Shown here: positions 1 through 5,163 of the stretch, piece by piece
Layout of the letters: each line of letters opens with the position of its first letter
How positions within the stretch are numbered: the first letter of the stretch is position 1
Assembly (NCBI GenBank): GCA_937885695.1
Contig: CALABP010000076.1
Location: forward strand, 1-5,334
DNA length: 5,334 bases
Reading direction: 5' to 3'
From: DTU089 sp002440045
Lineage (GTDB): Bacteria; Bacillota; Clostridia; Oscillospirales; Acutalibacteraceae
The notes under the pieces: generated by a model
What the model was told of the DNA's origin: nothing
The model's input: the letters and a program-made list of their open reading frames with translations, nothing else
Databases searched by the model: none
Position numbers and translations under genes: made by a program

Positions 1-1
1 T

Positions 2-24
2 CTGCGGCAAATTGATTGCCGCAG
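2..24. repeat. 9-bp perfect inverted repeat (hairpin)
   Basis: CTGCGGCAA at 2-10 is the exact reverse complement of TTGCCGCAG at 16-24, with a 5-base loop. On the plus strand it is not followed by a T-tract. On the minus strand the sequence after it lies outside the window, so I cannot tell whether it is a terminator, a regulatory hairpin or part of a coding frame. Confidence 0.5.
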
Positions 25-141
25 CGTGACAGTTCACCGAGCACACGGTTTATTTCCTGTTCGGTCGCGTACCGGTTATTTTTCGTGATATTATAGCAAT
101 GCACAGGGCAGACAATAAAATCCGTATCAACTGATAAAGCA

Positions 142-166
142 TAGGCATAAGAGCGTCGAACCCGGT
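142..166 (+). repeat. Left terminal inverted repeat of element copy A
   Basis: It begins TAGGCATAAGAGCGTCGAAC and ends in CCGGT. Its reverse complement is found at 395-419 with one substitution (C against A at position 13). The match breaks down at 167, although CGCCCT just inside (167-172) recurs as AGGGCG at 377-382. Confidence 0.85.
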
Positions 167-328
167 CGCCCTAAAAGCTTTATTTTCCACATCCTCGGGC
201 GTTTTTCTCCTTGCAATACGAAAGTATTGGCGCGTCGAAGAAACACCCGACTATGCGAAAACTAAGGCTTTTTGGGTGCTTCGCAGTTTTAAAATGTCAT
301 ATTTTTGTCGGTACAAGAAAAAAACGAA

Positions 329-346
329 GCAATGCTGTCGCATTGC
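329..346 (-). other. Hairpin plus T-tract inside copy A (possible attenuator on the minus strand)
   Basis: GCAATG and CATTGC form a 6-bp stem around a 6-base loop. Reading on the minus strand, the stem is followed by TTCG and then seven T (324-318), the layout of a weak intrinsic terminator. It lies about 90 nt downstream of the predicted start from the promoter at 467-439. The stem is short, so termination would be partial at best. Confidence 0.3.
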
Positions 347-394
347 AAGGCTTTTTGACGCAGTAACGGCGAAAAGAGGGCGTTTTAAAACCGT

Positions 395-419
395 ACCGGG
401 TTCGACTCTCTTATGCCTA
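395..419 (-). repeat. Right terminal inverted repeat of element copy A
   Basis: It is the partner of 142-166 and ends CTCTTATGCCTA. It contains GGGTTCGACTC, which resembles a tRNA T-arm, but no tRNA fold surrounds it. Confidence 0.85.
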
Positions 420-438
420 AGGTTCTATTTTTTAGTAT

Positions 439-467
439 ATTTTACCATAAACTCAAGCCGTTGTAAA
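439..467 (-). promoter_or_regulatory. Sigma-A type promoter downstream of ftsZ, firing into repeat copy A
   Basis: On the minus strand the -35 box is TTTACA (467-462, 5/6 to consensus) and the -10 box is TAAAAT (444-439, 5/6). The spacer is exactly 17 bp and there is an extended -10 TGG at 447-445. Transcription would start near 432 and enter the right end of the element about 13 nt later. The -35 box overlaps the T-tract of the ftsZ terminator, so one unit ends exactly where the next begins. Confidence 0.6.
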
Positions 468-506
468 GAAAAAAACGGTCGCTTTAAATAAAATTTAAAG
501 CGACCG
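465..506 (-). terminator. Rho-independent terminator of ftsZ
   Basis: A perfect 14-bp stem pairs 506-493 with 489-476 around a 3-base loop (492-490). On the minus strand the stem starts CGGTCGC and is followed by seven T (475-469), C and three more T. It begins 18 nt after the ftsZ stop codon. On the plus strand the stem is followed by AAAGTGTG, so it should work only for minus-strand transcription. Confidence 0.92.
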
Positions 507-524
507 AAAGTGTGCGGTTAAGAA

Positions 525-1598
525 TTATTTTCTGCCTTTGAAAAGGTCAAGAATGTCAACAATATCGTCGTCATCGCCCGAAGTGCCCGAAGAAAGGCTG
601 TCGTCGGAGCCTGCGCCAGCTTTGTTTGCAAGGCCGTTAATGTCGGTGCCGAAGCCCGTTGCGATTACGGTAACAACGATTTCATCATCAAGCTTTTCGT
701 CAAACGCAACGCCGAAGATGATGTTTGCATCTGCATCAGCCGCAGCTGAAATGATGCTTGAAGCAACGTCAACATCGTCAAGGGTGATGTCGGGTGAAGA
801 AGTAATGCTGATGATTACACCCTTTGCGCCCTGAATGGTTGTTTCAAGAAGCGGGCTTGAGATTGCGGCGTTTGCCGCTGCCTCTGCCTTTTCTTTGCCG
901 GAAGCCCTGCCGACGCCCATGTGAGCGTGACCTGCGTCTTTCATAATTGCCGTAACATCGGCAAAGTCAAGGTTGATAAGACCGGGAACTTTAATAAGCT
1001 CCGAAATGCTCTTAACGCCCTGACGAAGAACGTCGTCGGCAACGTCGAACGCGTTGGAGAAGGTTATTTTCTGGTCGGAAACAAGTTTGAGTCTTTCGTT
1101 GGGGATAACGATAAGGCTGTCAACATGCTGAGCAAGCTCTGCAATACCGGCTTCTGCCTGCTGCATTCTTCTTTTGCCCTCAAATGCGAAAGGCTTTGTA
1201 ACAATGCCGACGGTAAGAATACCGCGCTCTTTGGCAATCTGAGCGATTGCGGGTGCTGCGCCCGTGCCTGTTCCGCCGCCCATACCTGCGGTGACGAAAA
1301 CCATATTTGCACCGTTAAGAGCGTCAATAATGGCATCACGGCTCTCTTCGGCGGCTTTAAGACCCATTTCGGGACGTGCGCCCGCGCCGCGGCCGCCCGT
1401 TACCTTTTCACCGATTTGGATTTTGTGGGTCGCTTTTGAGAACATAAGCACCTGTTTGTCGGTATTGATGGCGATAAACTCAACGCCCTGAACGCCCGAG
1501 CTTACCATTCGGTTTATAGCATTTCCGCCGCCGCCACCGACGCCGATAACCTTTATCTGAGTAACGTCTTCAAATTCATTTGCAATCTCAAATGCCAT
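525..1598 (-). CDS. ftsZ: Cell division protein FtsZ (tubulin-like GTPase)
   Basis: FtsZ is the cytoplasmic GTPase that polymerises into the Z-ring and recruits the divisome. This is a full-length 357-residue protein. The nucleotide-binding half shows VIGVGGGGGNA near residues 17-27, INTD at 44-47 and the tubulin signature GGGTGTG at 107-113. The catalytic T7 loop NLDFADV is at 209-215, with the expected two Asp (211, 214), followed by the C-terminal activation domain to about 318. The linker is short (about 319-345) and acidic, with a DDDD run at 342-345. The terminal peptide IVDILDLFKGRK lacks the usual proline of the D(I/V)PxFLR-type tail that binds FtsA, SepF or ZipA in well-studied species. 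The ATG start at 1598 is supported by a strong GGGAGGA ribosome binding site (1613-1607; 9 nt from GGAGG to ATG) and by its own promoter. No ftsA lies between ftsQ and this gene. A strong terminator follows. Confidence 0.98.
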   Translation of the reverse strand: MAFEIANEFEDVTQIKVIGVGGGGGNAINRMVSSGVQGVEFIAINTDKQVLMFSKATHKIQIGEKVTGGRGAGARPEMGLKAAEESRDAIIDALNGANMVFVTAGMGGGTGTGAAPAIAQIAKERGILTVGIVTKPFAFEGKRRMQQAEAGIAELAQHVDSLIVIPNERLKLVSDQKITFSNAFDVADDVLRQGVKSISELIKVPGLINLDFADVTAIMKDAGHAHMGVGRASGKEKAEAAANAAISSPLLETTIQGAKGVIISITSSPDITLDDVDVASSIISAAADADANIIFGVAFDEKLDDEIVVTVIATGFGTDINGLANKAGAGSDDSLSSGTSGDDDDIVDILDLFKGRK

Positions 1599-1630
1599 TT
1601 TAAGTATCCTCCCAATGATATATTACATAT

Positions 1631-1642
1631 AATTATATAATT
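1631..1642. repeat. 12-bp AT palindrome in the ftsZ leader
   Basis: AATTATATAATT is a perfect palindrome. It lies about 12-24 nt into the predicted ftsZ transcript, between the promoter and the ribosome binding site. Being all A/T in an AT-rich gap, it may have no function. Confidence 0.4.
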
Positions 1643-1655
1643 CGATGATTTATCC

Positions 1656-1672
1656 CTATGATGTTACCATAG
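1656..1672. promoter_or_regulatory. Short dyad spanning the ftsZ -10 box
   Basis: On the minus strand CTATG (1672-1668) and CATAG (1660-1656) form a perfect 5-bp inverted repeat. It is centred on the GTAACAT that contains the -10 box. The position is what an operator would have, but five base pairs is short enough to be chance. Confidence 0.25.
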
Positions 1673-1689
1673 ATTTTTTGCAATAGCAA
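1661..1689 (-). promoter_or_regulatory. Sigma-A type promoter of ftsZ
   Basis: On the minus strand the -35 box is TTGCTA (1689-1684, 4/6) and the -10 box is TAACAT (1666-1661), separated by exactly 17 bp. An extended -10 TGG sits at 1669-1667. A-tracts upstream (about 1690-1745) resemble an UP element. The start would fall near 1654, giving a leader of about 55 nt that ends in the ftsZ ribosome binding site. The 153-bp gap between ftsQ and ftsZ (1599-1751) holds no other gene and no clear terminator, so read-through from ftsQ is also likely. Confidence 0.65.
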
Positions 1690-1751
1690 GTTTTTTTTGA
1701 AAATTTTTATTTATTTTTTGAAATCCTTAACAAAATCACGAAAAAAACGGG

Positions 1752-2708
1752 TCATTCGGCACTTCCAGTTGCGGCGGCTTCGGTGTTTTCAGCCGTTTCG
1801 GCGATATTTGAAACGTTTTCTGCAGTTTCGCTTTCGCTTACAGGCTCGCTTGTTTCACTGCCGGGTCTGAAGTAAGAATACGGCTCGGAGCGTAAATCGA
1901 GTGTGCCGACGGATTTGTTATTGATTTTATCTTCTTTTTCAAGCACCGCCTTTGCCCTTTCAAGCTTTTTTTCGGCGTTTGAAGCAGAGCCTAATTTCAG
2001 GCTTATTCTGAAATCGTATTTCAGAACAATGTCGTCGGGGTTTGAAATATCTATTGCGGAAATACACGTAATGCCGCTTTTTTCCATTGCGCGAAGCACG
2101 GTTTTCAAAGCGTCGCACTTTGATGTTTCGGAAGAAGCGATTACACTGCCCGTTTCGGGGGAATCAAGCGTAATTCCGCTTATAAGAGCAACATTTTCTT
2201 TTAAAACCGACGATGTTAAAGAAAGCACCTTGCCCTCGGGGTCCAAAAGTATGTATGCGCCGCCCGAAGATACTGCCGCCGCCTCTCTCGTCTCGGTAAT
2301 TTTTAATGTGAGCGTTGCGGGAAGCTTCTTTTTAACCGAAACAGAGCCGATATAAGGAAGCTCTTTTTTTAACGTTTCGCCGATTTTTTCGGGGTCGGCG
2401 CGCAAAAGGTTGTCGCCTTTTTTCACGCCGCAGCACTCTTCGATTTTTTCTGCCGAATAGACCGTGTTGCCCTCGATATTTATTGTTTCGGTTTTAAAAA
2501 ACACCGTGAAGCTCAGCGCCGCGCCTATGCCGACAAGCACCGCAAAAAGAAACAGTGTCATAAACGCCTTTTTTATGCGCCGCTTTTTTAAAAGCTTTTG
2601 CTTGCGTTTTCGCCGAAGCTCGTCGCGCGAAAGCTGTTCTTCGCTTTTTGCGTCTTTAAAAAGCGGTATCGGCTTTTTATCGCCTGTGTTATCGTTTTTC
2701 TTCATCAT
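1752..2708 (-). CDS. ftsQ: Cell division protein FtsQ/DivIB
   Basis: FtsQ/DivIB is a bitopic membrane protein that bridges the cytoplasmic and outer-face parts of the divisome. In 318 residues the protein shows the expected plan. A very basic cytoplasmic N-terminus ends in an RRKRKQKLLKKRRIKK run (32-47). One transmembrane segment follows at about 49-71. A POTRA domain spans about 73-140 (TINIEGNTVYSAEKIEE, then LPYIGSVSVKKKLPATLTLKI) and a FtsQ/DivIB beta domain about 145-280 (YILLDPEGKVL, ALISGI, VGTLDLR). The last 36 residues are a low-complexity acidic Ser/Thr/Glu/Ala tail with no clear domain. Two adjacent ATG codons (2708 and 2705) could start it. An AGGACGG ribosome binding site at 2721-2715 serves either, and it lies inside the end of murA. 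The 20-bp overlap with murA suggests translational coupling. Identity rests on topology, the POTRA pattern and dcw context, because the family is poorly conserved in sequence. Confidence 0.92.
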   Translation of the reverse strand: MMKKNDNTGDKKPIPLFKDAKSEEQLSRDELRRKRKQKLLKKRRIKKAFMTLFLFAVLVGIGAALSFTVFFKTETINIEGNTVYSAEKIEECCGVKKGDNLLRADPEKIGETLKKELPYIGSVSVKKKLPATLTLKITETREAAAVSSGGAYILLDPEGKVLSLTSSVLKENVALISGITLDSPETGSVIASSETSKCDALKTVLRAMEKSGITCISAIDISNPDDIVLKYDFRISLKLGSASNAEKKLERAKAVLEKEDKINNKSVGTLDLRSEPYSYFRPGSETSEPVSESETAENVSNIAETAENTEAAATGSAE

Positions 2709-3963
2709 CTGTTACCGTCCTGACATCTGCATTCAACAAGCAGAGATTCTTTGAAAAGTCCTCGTAGCCGCGCTCGATATGCTTTATATTGCCGACCGTT
2801 GTTTCACCCTCGGCGCAAAGCGCCGCAAGACACAGCGCACTGCCGCCGCGCAAATCGGGCGAAACGACCGCCGCGCCGTAAAGCCTTTTCACGCCGTCTA
2901 TTACAGCCACTCTGCCTTCGGTCCGAATTTTTGCGCCCATTCTTAAAAGCTCGGGAACGTGTTTAAAGCGGCACTCGAAAATATTTTCGACAATAACGCT
3001 TGTTCCGCGTGCAACAGCCGCCATTGCCATAACGGGCGCTTGCGCGTCCGTCGGAAAGCCCGGATACGGCTGAGTGATTATTTTTTCGATTTTTGCAAGC
3101 TCTGCGGGGGCTTTTAAGCGAATTTCGCGGCATCTTACCGAAATGTCGCACCCAGCCTCTTCAAGCACGGGAAGAATTGCGCCGAGGTGCGCGGGAACTG
3201 TATTTTTAACGGCAATGTCGCCGCGCGTAAGCGCGCCCGCAATAAGATAGGTTGCCGCCGCAATTCGGTCGCAAATAACGGTATGCTCTGTCGCAGAAAG
3301 CTTTTTAACGCCCTCGACCGTAATAATGCTTTCGCCGCCGCCGTGTATTTTTGCGCCGCAGCCGTTAAGAAAATCGCAAAGGTCGCTTATTTCAGGCTCG
3401 CGCGCGGCGTTAATTATGGTTGTTGTGCCGCTTGCCTTAACCGAAGCGAGTATTGCGTTTTCGGTTGCGCCGACGCTTGGAAACGTGAGTGTGATTTTTG
3501 CGCCCGAAAGCCCGTTTTTTGCCGTGCAGTAAAGCTTGCCGTGTTCTTCGTTAATTTCGGCGCCGAGCTTTCGCATAGCCGACAAATGCAAATCTATGGG
3601 TCTTAATCCGATTTCGCACCCGCCCGGTGTTGACACGGTAGCTTCGTTTTTTCTGCCGAGGATTGCGCCGAGAAATATTACGGAAGAGCGCATTTCACGC
3701 ATAAGCTCTTCGGGGATTTCGGTATTTTCGGCATCGGTGCTGTCAACTGTCAGCGTGCCGCCCTCACGCGATACGGTGCAGCCGAGCATTTTTAAAATTC
3801 TTTCGGTACACTCGGTATCCGAAAGGCGCGGGCAATTATGTATCACGGACACGCCGCCGACAAGATACGTTGCGGCAAGAATAGGCAACGCGCTGTTTTT
3901 GGAGCCTTGCACCTTTATGCTGCCCGAGAGCCTGCGCCCGCCGTTCACTACATATGAACCCAT
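2689..3963 (-). CDS. murA: UDP-N-acetylglucosamine 1-carboxyvinyltransferase MurA
   Basis: MurA transfers enolpyruvate from phosphoenolpyruvate to UDP-GlcNAc, the first committed step of peptidoglycan synthesis, in the cytoplasm. The 424-residue product has the two-lobed EPSP-synthase-like fold. Expected residues are present: Lys22-Asn23 in GSKNSALP, the catalytic Cys116 in PGGCEIGLRPIDLH (so a Cys, fosfomycin-alkylatable type), Asp306 in PGFPTDAQAP and Arg398 in HIERGYEDF. I place the start at the ATG at 3963 (MGSYVVNGG), not the in-frame ATG at 3999. The downstream one has AAAGGGG at 3977-3971 with 7-nt spacing and matches the family N-terminus; the upstream one has no ribosome binding site and would add 12 uncharacteristic residues. 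It follows murG after 66 bp and overlaps ftsQ by 20 bp. It occupies the place where murB lies in Bacillus subtilis. A second MurA paralogue elsewhere in the genome is common in Bacillota and cannot be judged here. Confidence 0.97.
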   Translation of the reverse strand: MGSYVVNGGRRLSGSIKVQGSKNSALPILAATYLVGGVSVIHNCPRLSDTECTERILKMLGCTVSREGGTLTVDSTDAENTEIPEELMREMRSSVIFLGAILGRKNEATVSTPGGCEIGLRPIDLHLSAMRKLGAEINEEHGKLYCTAKNGLSGAKITLTFPSVGATENAILASVKASGTTTIINAAREPEISDLCDFLNGCGAKIHGGGESIITVEGVKKLSATEHTVICDRIAAATYLIAGALTRGDIAVKNTVPAHLGAILPVLEEAGCDISVRCREIRLKAPAELAKIEKIITQPYPGFPTDAQAPVMAMAAVARGTSVIVENIFECRFKHVPELLRMGAKIRTEGRVAVIDGVKRLYGAAVVSPDLRGGSALCLAALCAEGETTVGNIKHIERGYEDFSKNLCLLNADVRTVTDDEEKR

Positions 3964-4029
3964 AAGAACGCCCCTTTCAATCGGTTCATTACGGTTCATA
4001 TTATGATTGGCTTTTATATGGTGTTACTT

Positions 4030-5142
4030 TTATTTTATAAGCCCGAGCACAATATCGGTAATTGTGCCTGCGGCTGAAATATGCGCCATCTTTTTGGCGT
4101 TTTCGCCTATTTTTTCAAGCTCTTCGCGGTTAGAGAACAGCTCGTCTATTTTATCGCCGAGCACCTTGCCGTTTAAATCCTTTTCTTCTATTATAACAGC
4201 CGCGCCGTTGTTTACAAGCGCCATAGCGTTGTGGAACTGGTGATTTTCGGTTACATTGGGCGAAGGAATAAGAATCGACGGCTTGCCGAGCGCTTCAAAC
4301 TCCGAAAGCGACGAAGCGCCCGCGCGGCATATAACAAGGTCCGCGGCAGAAAGGCAGCGCGCCATATCGTTTATGTATTCGCGTATTTCGATTCGCTTGT
4401 TATTAAGGTCTACGCCATTTTCTTTCAGCTTGTCGCTTACCCACAAGCCGTATTGACCTGTTGCGACGAGGAAATTATATTTTTCGCTTTTCCATTTGTC
4501 GGCAATAACGTCAACAACGGCGTTATTTACCGCGTCCGCGCCGAGAGAACCGCCCATCGCGAGTATAAGCGGCTTTGAATCGACGTTAAGCTCTGCTCTT
4601 GAAACATCTTTATCGGCTTCTAAAAGCTCGCCTCTTATCGGAAGCCCCGTAACAATTGGTTCTTCTTTACACTTTAAATATTTTGCCGCTTCGGGTACGG
4701 TGAGCATAACTTTATCAACGTTTTGCGAAAGCGCCTTATTTGTAACGCCCGGGTATGCGTTTTGCTCGTGAATAGCCGTGGGAATACCCATTTTTGCCGC
4801 CATTCTCACAACAGGGCCGCTTACATAGCCGCCGAAGCCGACAACGACGTCGGGCGAAAATTCTTTTATTATTTTTTTAACCGCGCCCGATGACTTTAAA
4901 ACGCGCTCTACGGTTTTAATGTTAGCCTTTATGGCACCGGGAGAAAGACTGCGCTTAAAGCCGCTCATTTCAATGGTTTTAAGCGGATAACCCGCTTCGG
5001 GAACGATTTTAGCCTCTATTCTGTTCGGTGTTCCGACGAAGCATATTTCTGCTTCGGGATGTCTTTTTTTAATTTCGCCTGCAACGGCAAGCGCAGGGTT
5101 AACATGCCCGCCGGTTCCGCCGGCGGCTATCATAATTCTCAC
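4030..5142 (-). CDS. murG: UDP-GlcNAc:undecaprenyl-PP-MurNAc-pentapeptide GlcNAc transferase MurG
   Basis: MurG adds GlcNAc to lipid I to make lipid II at the inner face of the membrane, the last cytoplasmic step of peptidoglycan synthesis. The 370-residue protein is a full-length GT28 family, GT-B fold enzyme. Visible motifs are the glycine-rich GGTGGHVNPALAVA (8-21), GFGGYVSGP (102-110) and HEQNAYPG (125-132), all in the acceptor domain. The donor domain has GGSLGA (197-202), RAGASSLSEFEALGKPSILIPSP (273-295) and ENHQFHNA (299-306). The start is a GTG at 5142 with a GAGGTG ribosome binding site at 5153-5148 (7 nt from GAGG). It gives the typical MRIMIAAGGTGG beginning; the ATG three codons later is spaced too far. 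Repeat copy B ends only 21 bp upstream of the start, so any murG promoter lies beyond or within the element. The next dcw gene upstream is outside the window. Confidence 0.98.
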   Translation of the reverse strand: MRIMIAAGGTGGHVNPALAVAGEIKKRHPEAEICFVGTPNRIEAKIVPEAGYPLKTIEMSGFKRSLSPGAIKANIKTVERVLKSSGAVKKIIKEFSPDVVVGFGGYVSGPVVRMAAKMGIPTAIHEQNAYPGVTNKALSQNVDKVMLTVPEAAKYLKCKEEPIVTGLPIRGELLEADKDVSRAELNVDSKPLILAMGGSLGADAVNNAVVDVIADKWKSEKYNFLVATGQYGLWVSDKLKENGVDLNNKRIEIREYINDMARCLSAADLVICRAGASSLSEFEALGKPSILIPSPNVTENHQFHNAMALVNNGAAVIIEEKDLNGKVLGDKIDELFSNREELEKIGENAKKMAHISAAGTITDIVLGLIK

Positions 5143-5163
5143 ACCAACACCTCGTTTTTATTT

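Larger units (their letters stand above)
1..170 (-). pseudogene. Possible 3'-ward continuing open frame of unknown function, 5' end interrupted by repeat element
   Basis: I do not recognise this frame. On the minus strand it is open from 170 to the window edge (56 codons), after a TAG at 173-171 that lies inside the repeat element. Outside the element it begins ALSVDTDFIVCPVHCYNITK and goes on with a helix-like ATEQEINRVLGEL stretch. No ATG is in frame; the only candidate start is a GTG at 104-102, with no convincing ribosome binding site. If it is coding, its true start may have been displaced by insertion of the repeat at 142. A second minus-strand frame competes: ATG at 142-140 to TAA at 52-50, a 30-residue peptide with a hydrophobic stretch (LIRILLSALCIAII), also without a ribosome binding site. 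An extended -10-like TGCTATAAT sits at 98-90, so this may instead be non-coding leader. A frame this long can occur by chance, so confidence is low. Confidence 0.25.
142..419 (+). mobile_element. MITE-like non-autonomous element, complete copy A
   Basis: This is a 278-bp unit with terminal inverted repeats at 142-166 and 395-419 that match at 24 of 25 positions; the single mismatch is at position 13 of the repeat. Both ends start and finish with TA, so the insertion could have used a TA target (the outer TA pair would then be the duplication). A second copy in the same orientation begins at 5164 and matches it at about 157 of 171 positions with no indels. No transposase or other credible protein is encoded; an open frame at 276-491 runs out of the element into the ftsZ terminator and lacks a ribosome binding site. 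The interior is rich in stems: 197-206 with 239-248, CAATAC(GAAA)GTATTG at 214-229, TGCGAA/TTCGCA at 254-259/280-285 and GCAATG/CATTGC at 329-334/341-346. An 11-bp direct repeat (AAGGCTTTTTG) lies at 264-274 and 347-357. It could instead be a repeated structured RNA element rather than a transposon derivative. Confidence 0.75.

Noticed and set aside
90..98. Perfect extended -10 (TGCTATAAT) on the minus strand
   Set aside because: The hexamer 17 bp upstream (TTATTG) barely resembles a -35 box, and it lies within a possible coding frame. It could be an extended -10 promoter but I could not support it further.
398..418. tRNA T-arm look-alike (GGGTTCGACTC) in the right inverted repeat
   Set aside because: The bases flanking the TTCGA do not form a T-stem, and no anticodon or acceptor arm can be built around it. 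The mirror copy at the left end shows that it is part of the inverted repeat.
276..491. 71-codon plus-strand open frame rich in Lys, Arg and Cys
   Set aside because: It begins inside the repeat, leaves it, and ends inside the ftsZ terminator stem. It has no ribosome binding site and no recognisable domain. It is a chance frame of the repeat sequence, though such frames may be predicted as proteins wherever the element occurs.
921..1439. 172-codon plus-strand frame opposite ftsZ
   Set aside because: It lies wholly antisense to a clearly conserved FtsZ, with Cys/Asn/Arg-rich composition typical of a shadow frame and no ribosome binding site. Similar long antisense frames opposite murA and ftsQ were rejected for the same reason.
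3964..3999. Upstream ATG (3999) as the murA start
   Set aside because: It has no ribosome binding site and adds 12 residues not typical of MurA, whereas the ATG at 3963 has AAAGGGG at good spacing and the family-like MGSYVVNGG start.
3980..3999. Tandem 10-bp repeat with GGTTCAT core (ATCGGTTCAT, TACGGTTCAT) before murA
   Set aside because: Two copies with 8/10 identity and no nearby promoter of quality; it may be chance.
4000..4029. Weak promoter-like boxes before murA (GTAACA, 16 bp, CATAAT)
   Set aside because: The -35 match is only 4/6 and the spacing short, in an AT-rich gap of 66 bp inside an apparently co-transcribed set. This is not enough to call a promoter.
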